Shown here in pieces: positions 47,601 through 59,600 of a DNA stretch of 64,000 nt (its first letter is position 1; the number at the start of each line of letters is the position of its first letter). The DNA is from Rhabdophis nuchalis. Taxonomy: Eukaryota; Chordata; Lepidosauria; Squamata; Natricidae. The stretch spans positions 13,306,501 to 13,370,500 of the forward strand of contig CM077649.1 of assembly GCA_039707465.1 (NCBI GenBank). The letters run 5' to 3'. The notes beneath the pieces are model-generated. The model worked only from the letters and a program-made list of their open reading frames with translations. It did not search any database and was not told the DNA's origin. A program made the position numbers and the translations under genes.

Positions 47601-50600
47601 CTACCTAACTACACACTCTCTCTCCCTACCTATACCTACTGTATTTTTCTCTCTCTCTCTCTCTTTTTCTCTCTATTCCTTTATCTATCTACCTACCTAT
47701 CTACCTAACTACTTCCTCTCTCTCTCCCTACCTACCTACTGTATTTCTCTCTCTTTCTCTCCCTCTCTATCTACCTACCTACTTAAAAAAAATTGCCTCT
47801 TCAAAACCTGGGTGCTTCTTATACTCTGAAAAATACGGTATTTTCTGGGCAATATTTCTGGAAGTAGCTTGCCATTGTTTTATTTCTAGGGCTGAGAGAA
47901 TGACTGGCCTGTTGGCTTCATGTCTAAGGCAAAGCTATAACTCACAGTCTCCTGGTTTCTTATCAGTGGCTTTAACCGCTATGCCAAACTGGCTATTTAA
48001 CTGGTTCTAGTTAAAGGTTCAAAGCTCCCCCCCTTCCAAATAGCCTTTCTGAAACATCTACAATATGTGCACTCATTTATACAAGTATGCAAATATATCT
48101 GAATAAGATAAACATGCAGGATGCTGGTCTCCCTTTTAGTACTACCACACATACAGGCAAGGCACTAAATCATTTCAGAGTGGATGGGGTTTTTATATGG
48201 TTAAGTACCACAAATCCTGATAAAGCAAGGCTTCCATTTGCATGACATCTTCTATTTCTATGGAAAGTTAAATAGATACATCCTTGGTCTTTTACTCAAC
48301 ATAGAGAAGCTAGGGCCCATTTGGCATGGAGTTCAATTTATCCATCTTGGTGTAAATAAACAAGAGTATTTAACATGCACTGAAACGCTTTTATACTGAT
48401 AAAATAAACATTTACCTATATTCATTGGTATAATCAAAGTCCTGTTTATTATGAGTTGGTTTCAGAAAGTTGCATTCAATAATACCAATTACACCTACAC
48501 CCATATTGTTTGCCTGTGGAAGAAAAGAAAGAAAAATGTGTTTATATCTCAAAATCTTATAGTTGAACATTTATGCTCTTAAATAAGGCTTGTGTTACAC
48601 ACATATTTATATACCACAAATCTCTAAAATACACCTAAGAATTCTTTATTTAGTAAATTTAGAAAAACTGTTTAAAATGTTTTAAAAATAATTTCCAGTT
48701 TTTCATTTCAAAAGTTAAATAGTGCAGCAAGGTATGATTTAAATGGTAGAGAAACTAGGAGGAACTGTTAATATTCTCAGTCTTTTAAAAGCATACAAAA
48801 CCACAACATGTGAATATTTTACATTGTGACACGGAGCAGACAAATTGGTTTAGCTAGAATGAGAAAAACCAGGCCTCTCTGCAAGACATTATATTTAGAA
48901 CAGGAAAAAAAATGGGCTGATGAAATTCCAACACCAATGTTTTAAACAGAAGTGGGCAATTAATTTTCCCAAGGTGTCACATAAGAAATTGAGATTGTAG
49001 TGCAGGGATGTCCAAACTTGGGAACTTTAAGACTTGTGGACTTCAACTCCCAGAATTCCCCAGCCAGCATAGCTGGCTGGGGAATTCTGGGAGTTGAAGT
49101 CCACAAGTCTTAAAGTTTCCAAGTTTGGATATCCCTGTTGTAGTGGAAGGCCAAGCCAACAGGACAGGTGAAGCTGCATAGGCTTCAGACTGCATTGATA
49201 GCAGTCACCTTCGAAATAAAAACAGTGCAGTTATATTGCATGCATAGCATATATTTATTTACATTTGATTTCTAATTTGCAATTGACCTCACATAGGGAC
49301 ATAGACAAATTGACCTAATTTATGATTGACCTCACTCAGGCCATAGCCGGGCCATAGCCAGAGGGCCGGTTGTGGCCTGGGGGCTGTAAATATGTGTTCG
49401 TTCTGTCTGTCCACCCATATCCATCAAGTTTTTAGAGTTCAGAATTCTAGAATAGTATTTTTGCAAAGTAGCTAACATATATCACATTAATTGGAATGTT
49501 TGTTTCAGACACTTCTATAACTCTTCTATTAACTTTTAAGTTTAATTTCTGAGTCCATTAAAACAGGAGTCCCCAACCCCCGAGTCGCTGACCGGGGCCG
49601 GTCCGTGGCTTGATAATAACCGGGCCGGAGTGAACGGCGGAGAGAGTAGTGCAACTCTTAGGAAAGTGTAGCGAACGCTCCGCTATCCTGGCGGCTGGCC
49701 GGGGCGCTCCCCGGGGGCAACGGCCTGCATTGGGGGGTGGGGGTCGGGGCACCACCCGGCCCGCCTCGGGTTCCACGTGACCGCCAAACGCACGCGCGGC
49801 CCACGTGACTCGACTCACCCACTGGAGGCTCCCACCGGTCTGCGGAATTCTTTTTACATGAAACCGGTCCCTGGTGCCAAAAAGGTTGGGGACCCCTGCA
49901 TTAAAAGATGCTTATTGTGCCATCTATGGAATTCAAATAAACATCACAAGTCTTGGTATTCTTCCTGTGTGTTATGTTATGCTAATAAGATTATTTGTGT
50001 CAACCCATAGATTGATCTTACATAATTCAGTTCTTATATTTTTAGCTCAATTTTCAAAATAATGTGTGAAAAATGGACTGTTTTCCCTATTATACAAAAA
50101 CTACTTATAAATAATTTAAATAGAGATGCATGGAACAGTATACATGTTATACTTATACTAGCAAATATTTTTGGACTGATGGCTATCTTTTTTTTTCTTG
50201 GTTAGGATAATTTAAGCAAGACAGAAGAATTTGCAATACAGAAAAGTAAATGAAAAACAGAAGACAAAATTACCTTTCCACATACTGAAAACATTTTATC
50301 AAAAGGTATGTTTCGTAAAATACACTAATCATTTAGGGCAGGCAACTGGTTCCTACAACTGACACAAGTTTTTTTTTTGCTACTGTCCATGCTGACAGAA
50401 GGTAAAAGTACAAAATATCTGGAACAGTATCATATTGTCTGCTCTTTGTAAAAGCTGGTTTATTTATCTATTTATTTAATTCAAATAATGCAACAATAGC
50501 AGCTTACAAGATAAAAATAGCAATCAAAAAGAAGTATCAATAAGAGACCAGGATCACATTCATGCCGTCCCATTGTGGAAATTTATTCATCCCAGCTGCA

Positions 50601-53600
50601 TTATCTGGGGAAATAGTCACATTTATAATGGATCAGGGGCATCCAAACATTGGGATGGAGAAGGTAACATTCCAAAGGGCTGGTGCTTCCACAGAAAAGG
50701 GTCGCCTTTGGGGCACTACTAGAAGACACTATTTCAAGGAAAAGACCCACAGTTGAGCTCAGCCTATTAGACTGGCTGGGATAGGCAGACATCTTTAGTA
50801 GAGATGAGCTTGTAAATAATCTGGTCATAAGCTTCTTGAACTGAGGACACAATCACAGCTTGTGATGTAGATATTGGATTACACACCAAAGTGGACCCTT
50901 AAATACCTGCCTTACTGCATTATGAAGACATAAAGAAGCTTTGCAGTAGTTAAAAAAGTGACTAGGGCATGACTGGCATTGAGCAGGGACTTCCGATCCA
51001 GGAACTGGCACAACCAAGACAAAAGTTTACAAAGGCCCTTCAGGCCACAGCTACCACTTGCTTATTGAGCAGGGACTATCAAGATATTGCAGGAAATTTT
51101 TAAGAGAGTTTTAAAAGAAGATTGATTTTAAACCGACAGGTAGTCCTCAACTTACGACCAGAATTGAGCCCAAAATTTATGTTGGTAAGTGAAGAATTTA
51201 TTGAGTTTTGCCCCATTTTATGTCTGTTCTTGCCACATTTGTTAAACGAATCACTGCAGTTGTTAAAATATAACAGAGTTGTTAAGAAGATCTGGCTGCC
51301 CCTCTGACTTTGCTTGTCAGGTCGCAAAAAGGGGTCACATGTTATACTGATAATTTGAATATATACATATAAAATCATTTTATATGCATCTGTCTTACCT
51401 TTAGTTGATAACCAACTCTTTCATAAGCTTTGATTAACCTGTTTCTATGGTACATCATCATCCCATAATGATCTTTATTTCGGCAGTTGAATCCAAAAGT
51501 AATTCGTACTGTTTTGGGCTTATTTGTGCATGTTAAGAAAAATATTTTATTTATTTTATTTATTTCATTTTTATACCGCTCCTATCTCCCAGAAGGAACT
51601 CAGGCACAGGAAAGTTAAAATGCAGACATACAGACATACAAATAAATACAATTACATATGAATAAATACAACTACAAACGTTTATTATGTTAAGAAAAAT
51701 ATGTGAATCTAACTTTTCTTAGCTGAAAATGATTAGTCACTTTAAAATGTTTTATAAAATTAGAACTTCATCAGTTTGCAAGCAGTCCTTATTAAATAGT
51801 AAAATTTATCTTAATAAAAAGCATTGTAAATGAAAAAAGCTTATCTTAATAGGCAGCTTTAAGAACCTTGCAATTAGAATTATATATAAAATGATTTAAT
51901 ACAATAGTACATTCTACTATTTCTGTTTTTAGACCTCTGGTTTGCTATATTTACTAGATAGGAGACCGATAGGTCCAGAATAAGGGGATGCTTAAAATTT
52001 AGCCAAATGAATTATAGGGGACTGAAGCCATTGTTTTAATCATAAATATACATAAACTTAACTTCTGCTTTTTGAGGAGAATCTTAAAAGTGATTAATTT
52101 GGTCATAACCAATAATAAAATTCCACATAAACAATTCAGAATACTATGGGTATTTCAATATATGTTTGAACAAAATCAATATAATCATATAAGAGAACAT
52201 TTCTGATCATTCTAGATATAATATCATATAGCCTGAGAGTAGATAGATAGAAAGAGAGAGAGAGACTGAGATTTTGCTCTAGATTATCTTTTCGTAGTCA
52301 ACATGCAATAGCTCACAGTCATAAAGGATACAGCCAAAAACTTTGGCTTGTAAACATCACGTTCTATATGGGCAAGACTTTTGGAAACCAACTGAGTTTG
52401 TACTTTTTGTCCTCTTATAATGATCTGCATCCTTGGCTTTAAATACAAAATACTGCAATAAGCCTGAAAAACAAATGAAAGTGAATAGTTATATCTTCCT
52501 CAAGTACTGAAACTTTAAAAGAAACCATCATTATATTTACAATTTACAAAAACCCATTCATAATTATAACGCTCACAAAACATGTAACTGAAATTCTGTC
52601 TAGATCAGGAGTGGCAAGTTCCAGGCCTGCGGGCCAGATGTGGTCCACAAGACTGACCTGGAAACAGCAAAGGTGTCTCTGCGGTGTCTCTGCCAGCAAA
52701 AACGGAGCTCGGGGGGCCCTTTTGCATTTGAGCATCCAAGAAGGGACAGGAAAGAGGAAAGACAAAGCAAAAGAAGAAAAGATGGGAAGAGAGGAAGGAA
52801 GGAAAAATAAGGAAAGAGGGGAAGGAAGAAGAAAGGAGAAAGAAGAGGGAAGGATTATGTTGAATGTGTGTGATGGTCTCAGGGAAGTTCTGCCTTAGCA
52901 CTTGGCCACCACAGGTGCCCCTGACACGAGACCCATGTCATAAGTTATGCGTGCCTCATGACAGATACTCTAAGACAGGCATGTCAAACTGGCCGCTTGT
53001 GGCTGGATACGGCTCGTGCAAGCCACACCCACCCTGGCTCCACAAGGGCAAAAAGTTTACTGATACATCACAATACATTCCACGATGCAATCGGGTTTGA
53101 CACCCCTGCTCTAAGATCAATTAATTTACATATAGAATTATCAGACAATTTAAAATCCATTCAGCCATAAAGTGGAACAAGACTATACTTGTAATCCACT
53201 ATCATCTAAAATACAGTTATAAAAATGTAATTAAGAATGTAAGAATAGACAACAATTAAATGTTCATCTATATACGTGGATAAAAAATTGCTGAATAAAA
53301 ATGAGATAGTTATTCTGATAATATGAAAGGCACAGAAATCAAATTGTCAGTTCTTCAAATCACCAGCAACAGAAAGCCATCTTGGAATAATGGCGGCTTA
53401 CTATAGTAGTAACACTTAAGACTTAAGCAGTGCTTTACAGCCCTCTCTAAGCTATTTACAGTGTCAGCATATTACCCCCAACAATCTGGGCCCTCATTTT
53501 ACTGACCTCAGAAAGATGGAAGGCTGAGTCAACCTTGAGCTGGTGAGGACTGAACCCCCGGCAGTCAATAGAATTAGTCTGCAAGACTGCATTCTAACGA

Positions 53601-56600
53601 CTGCACCAGCATGGCTGTAAGTATTATTACATCAGTTTTTGTTTTACCTGTTCATATTGCATTTTAAATAACTTCAGAAATTTTATTAGCAACAATTATG
53701 AAACAGAATAATTGTAGTTATTTTGCTTTGGATAAAAAAAAAGATTTAGACACATTATGCGAAGTTTTTATCTCATTTTTTATTTCCTTCTTGAAAGAAT
53801 CCTTCTGTTAAAAGAATTTATTTATTTATTTATTTATTGGATTTCTAGACCGCCTCCTCTCCCCGAAGGGACTCGGGGCGGTGTACAGGTAAAATTAAAA
53901 ATTATCACAATCAACAATACTTATAAACTAAAACCGAATTAAATAACCCTCTGTACAAATTTATAAAAATTAAAAACTTAACCTTAAAACCGAATAAAAT
54001 AATTTAAAATTACAAACTGAGGCGGGATTCCACCTAAAGGCCAAATATTTTATACAGCCAATTACCAAGAAGTAAGAAATATACTGTGGAATATTGCACT
54101 GCAAGATATAGTTTAAAATATGAATAATATACCTACTCTTAATGAATAATCACTTTCAGGAACGATTTGGTCTTGCCTCTCTTGTTTTTTATAGCCTCTT
54201 TTTCCTGTTACTTCATCCAAATCTGCAGGAATTCTAATATCATACTTATCTGTATTAAAGTCAAATTCCGTTTGTTCATTTTTCTCTCTGTGAAAGCAAA
54301 TGCAAAAAAACTGAACATAAGCAAGAATTACTTGCCTATATAGAATACTAATCCTTAAAAAACAAAATGGTTACAATAATTACTAACTACACAACGCAAT
54401 ATCTTCACATGGAAATCTTAACCAAATCCTCAATAAAATAATTATGTATATGTATATATATCTATATGCAGAAAATATGGAAAATCATTTTTGTATAGTA
54501 GTTAGTGGTGTTCTGATCAAACAGAATTCAGAATGAAAGTAATTTATCCTCTATTCACGTGAATTATTTGAAATAAGCCTTTGCCTCATTTCCTTTTCAT
54601 TCTATAACTACAAAAATAGGGTGGTATTATATGTTATGCTGTCATTTAGACAATTTAGAAAAAATGTGGTCAAAAAGGTGATTATTTGTAAAGAATAAGG
54701 TAAAGATAAAGGTTCCCCTCACACATGCGTGCTAGTTGTTCCCGACTCTAGGGGGCGGTGCTCATCTTGTTTTAAAGCTGAAGGGCCAGTGCTGTCCAAG
54801 GACGTCTCTGGGTTCATGTGGCCAGCATGACTAAACGCTGAAGGTGCACAGAACGCTGTTACCTTCTCACCAAAGGTGTTTCCTGTTTTTCTACTTGCAT
54901 TTTTTACGTGCTTTTGTACTGCTAGGTTGTCAAAAGCTGGTACTAGTAATGGGCGCTCACTCCATTATGTGGTGCTAGGGATTCGAACCGCCAAACTGCC
55001 AACCTTTCTGATTGACAAGCTCAGCATCTTAGCCACTGAGCCATGTAAATAATATAAACATAAATAATGAATGCAACAGTTTAAACATGATTTAATGGCT
55101 CCTGAAGCCCAACAAAGATCACAGGACCATTAATCTAAAAATAAACCAAGAACTAATAGCAAAAATTACACTCCATTAACTATTGAAATGAAGCTCATAT
55201 CTTTTAATGCGCAATGACAATGAACAAGCATCCAAAAGTTCATTAATATGTCAATTGCTTTTTACAATTAACAAATTGAAAACCCTGTCAGCAATACCAG
55301 TGTAATTATCATAGTGCACAGCGGTCTTTACATGGGCTAATCAATCAATCAAACTTTTATTTATATACCGCTCCCTCTCCCCAAAGGTGCTGTAATAGAA
55401 AGTGTAATCTGAGGGACCATCACTTGCCAGTCACATCTACCTGACCCCTCACAGCGGGGAGGCAGGTAATATTGAGGGTCCTATCCCCGAGGGAGATACA
55501 CCTGTTGGAACCCAAAAGGGCCTTCTCTGTGTTGGCTCCCTCTCTCTGGAACATGATTCTCCCATAGATTAGAATGGCCCCCATTCTAAAACTCTTCCGG
55601 AAGGCGCTGAAAACCTGGTTCTGCCAGCAAGCCTAGGGAATCCAGAGTGAGATGGAGCCCATTAAATGGCTCGTGTGATCTGCTGTCACCGGGGCAGGGG
55701 GTGATTTTGTTATATTGTACTATATTAATTTATTTGATTTTTTGGTTAGTTTTTATTGTTTTAAATAATAATAATAATAATTTTTAATTTGTTGACCGCT
55801 CCTCTCCCCACAGGGACTCGGAGCGGTGCACAGGGAAAACTAAAACAATAAATATACAAACACATTAAAAACAAATTAAACATATACCTGTGCTAAAATA
55901 CCCCATTGAAATACTAAAATTCCCAGTTAAAACAACTAAAACCCCATAGAGAGAGACTACCCTAGGCCGGCCAAGCAGAAAAGATGTGTTTTTAGTTTTA
56001 GACGGAAGGAGCGGAAGTCCGTGGTCGTTCTAATGTCGGGGGGAAGGTCGTTCCAGAGGGCTGGGCCCGCCACAGAGAGAGCCCTTCCCCTGGGCGTCGG
56101 CCCGCTGACAGAGTCTAGCGGACGGCACCCGGAGAAGTCCCTCTCTGTGGGAGCGAATCGCCCGTGAGGATGTATGAGGCAGGATCCGATCCCGCAGATA
56201 GCTAGGTCCCGAGCCATGGAGTCATCATTTAAAAATGATGACTAATACCTTGAAGCGCACCCGGAAGACGACAGGCAGCCAGTGCAGCTCGCGCAGGAGC
56301 GGTGTTATGTGGGTAAACCTGGAGGTTCCCAGAATTGCCCGCGCGGCTGCGTTCTGGACCATCTGAAGTCTCCGGGTGCACCTCAAGGGAAGCCCCATGT
56401 AGAGAGAGTTACAGTAGTCCAGTCGGGATGTCACGAGAGCATGAGTGACTGTGCGAAGGGCGTCCCGATCCAATAGGGGGCGCAACTGGCGAACCAGGCG
56501 AACCTGGTAAAACGCCCTCCTGGCCACGGCTGTCACTTGATCTTCCATGGACAGCCGGGCATCCAGGAGGACACCCAAGTTGCGCGCCCCATCCACAGGG

Positions 56601-59600
56601 GCAAGATGTTCGCCCCCTATGGCCAGCGATGGAGTCAGCTGGTTGAATCGAGCAGCCGGAAACCACAGCCACTCGGTCTTGGTCGGGTTGAGCCTGAGTC
56701 CGTTACTTCCCATCCAGATCCGCACGGCTTCCAGGCACTGGCACATCACCGCTACGGCATCGTTGGGGTGGTTTGGGGTAGATATATACAGCTGTGTGTC
56801 ATCAGCGTAGAGGTGGTACTCTACCCCAAAATCACGGATGATCTCACCCAGCGGCTTCATATATGTGTTGAACAGGAGAGGCGAGAAGACCGACCCCTGA
56901 GGCACCCCACATGTGAGGGGTCTCGCGGTCGACCTCTGCTCTCCTGTCAACACAAATTGCGATCGGCCAGAGAGGTAGGAGGAGAACCACCGTAAAACGG
57001 TGCTTCCCACCCCCAACCCCCCCAGCCGATGCAATAGGATACCATGGTCGATGGTATCGAAAGCCGCCGAGAAGTCTAATAGGACCAGGATGGAGGAACA
57101 ACCCCCATCTCTGGCCCTCCAGAGATCATCGACCAACGCGACCAATGCCGTCTCGGTGCTATGCCCGGGCCGAAAGCCGGACTGGCGCGGGTCTAGATAA
57201 TCAACTTCCTCCAGGTGACGGGGAAACTGTTGTGCCACCACACTCTCAACAACCTTCGCCAAGAAGGGAAGGTTGGAGACTGGACGATAGTTGGTTAATA
57301 AAGCTGGATCCAAAGAGGGCTTCTTAAGGAGGGGCCTCACCATAGCCTCTTTTAGGGAAGCAGGCAAGGAACCCTCACTTAAGGATGCATTGACAACCTC
57401 TTGGAGCCAGCCTCGTGTCACCTCCCAGGATGCCAGTACAAGCCAGGAGGGACACGGGTCCAATAAACATGTGGTGGCTCGCAGTCGCCCACATAACCTG
57501 TCCATATCCTCGGAAGTAACGGAGTCAAACTCCTCCCAAACAAGATCTGTCGCGTGGCATCCCACTGGGCCATCAATGGGGGCTAACTCGTTCTGTATCT
57601 GAGCGATTTTCTCCTGCAGAAAAGTCACAAATTCCTCTGCTCTACCCTGTAACGGGGCTTCCCGCACCCTCTGTTGAAGGAGGGAGCGGGTCACCCTAAA
57701 CAGGGCGGCAGGGCGGTTTTCTGCGGATGCTATGAGGGTGGCACAATGATGACGTTTGGCCACTCTCAGCGCCACAATGTAAGTCCGTAAATGGGCTCTT
57801 ACTTGTGTCCGGTCAGATTCAAAACGGGTAGACTTCCATCTTCTCTCTAGGCATCTCTTGTGGCGTTTCATCACCCTCAGCTCCTCGGTGAACCAAGGAG
57901 CCAGGGTGGCTTGCCGCCGCAAGAGAGGCCGCAAGGGCGCGACCCGATCCAAGGCTCCCGTGGTCGCAGTATTCCATGCGGCCACGAGGTCCTCCATCGG
58001 GGCGCGGGTCAGGGGTACAGGAAGTGGCCCAAGCGCCGTCTGGAACCCATCAGGGTCCATAAGGCGCCTGGGGCGGAACCAGATTGGTAACTCTGGTTCC
58101 GCCTCCCCGCGGAGGGGAGTAGCGGTCGGAAAGTCGAGCCGGAGAAGTGAGTGGTCTGACCATGACAAGGGCGTGATGACTATATCCCCTATACCCAGAT
58201 CACTCTTCCATTGGCCAGAGACAAAGATGAGATCCGGTGTATGTCCACCCTCGTGGGTGGGGCCTTGAATTAATTGGGTCAGGTCCATGGCCGTCATGGA
58301 AGCCATGAACTCCCGAGCTACCACGGATGATTCGCCCACCGATGGCAGGTTAAAGTCCCCCATGACTAGAAGTGTGGTCTTTTATTCTGTAAGCCGCCTT
58401 GAGTCACCATTATAAATAGGCAGAAATATAAGTTCAATAAATAAATAAATAATGCAGAGGTATAAACAGCAACTATAATTGTATTATAGCAAGGGAAGCC
58501 CTCTATTGAACAATCTCATCTCATGACCTGTTAAAATTCTTAGCTAAAAGCACACTGCATAATTTTGGATGGAAGTCCTTGAGTGCAGTGTGTAGAAAGG
58601 CTTAGCAGTCCATACCCCAGATTTTATTTACAATATCTTTATCTACCTATGTCAAAGCAGCAGAATCAATCTAGATCAGTGGTCTCCAACCTTTGTGGCT
58701 TGGCAGCCCCATGGAAGGGGAAGAGAGGAACCGAGCCATGTAATTGATGGACCATTGCACATGCACACAATGACTTGTGTGAGTTGAGCTGCGTGCATGC
58801 ACATGCATTGGCCCACCACTTGCGGGGCCCGGTTCTGAATAGGCCACAGCCTGGTAGTGGGCCACAGTCCTCTTCTAGTTGTATAATTCAAGATTGAACT
58901 TGTCACTTGCTTATAAAAATGCAGCAAATGCTCTACATTATAAAAAAAAAAAAAGTTATATTATGCACTGCAGAGAAATATAAATGAAGGAAAATACAAT
59001 ATGGACCTAAACAGCAAAACAAAATTAAAAAGTAGATCAGAAAATCCTCCAAATATCAGCATTTGCAATGTAAAGACAGCTGTATTTCTTGGAGGTATAA
59101 TTGCTTCTCAGACTTTTCCTGTTTTCTGGAGCGCTTCCCAACTCAAGTGTTTTCTCTCCATGCATTTGCATACAGACATAGCATCCAGTCTGAGCCAGAT
59201 GTTTTAGTGGCTGAAATCCAGCAGCAACTATACATCTTCCTGAATATATAATTAAATAACCGCTTCTTTCTCACCTACTTCCTGATGATACAGTTGAAAT
59301 CAGTCCCTACTTTATGTTGGGAAGCAAAAGCAAAAACTAAGCCAATTACCGTTTGCAAAAGAATAAGTCAATCGTGGGACTTCAGACTTCTCATAACTTG
59401 AAAAAATGTTTCCTAAAGCAGATCATTTTGTTTGAAGTTCAGAACAAATCTTGTGTGTTTTGTTTTGAGGCTGGGATAAAAAGTCAACTCATGGCTTTTT
59501 CAAATCTAACTTTGAAACCATGTAGAAGTTTTAAATTCTGAATGTTTTAAACTCAGATCACTGAGTTCTTTAATATTCTTTTACCTAATTTTTTTTTGAG

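Noticed and set aside
54692..55048. Possible tRNA gene from A and B boxes
   Set aside because: No foldable tRNA cloverleaf or anticodon arm; it is the head of a SINE with a long unrelated body.
57000..58268. Plus-strand frames opposite the L2
   Set aside because: Antisense shadows of the L2 ORF, which has clear EN and RT motifs on the other strand.
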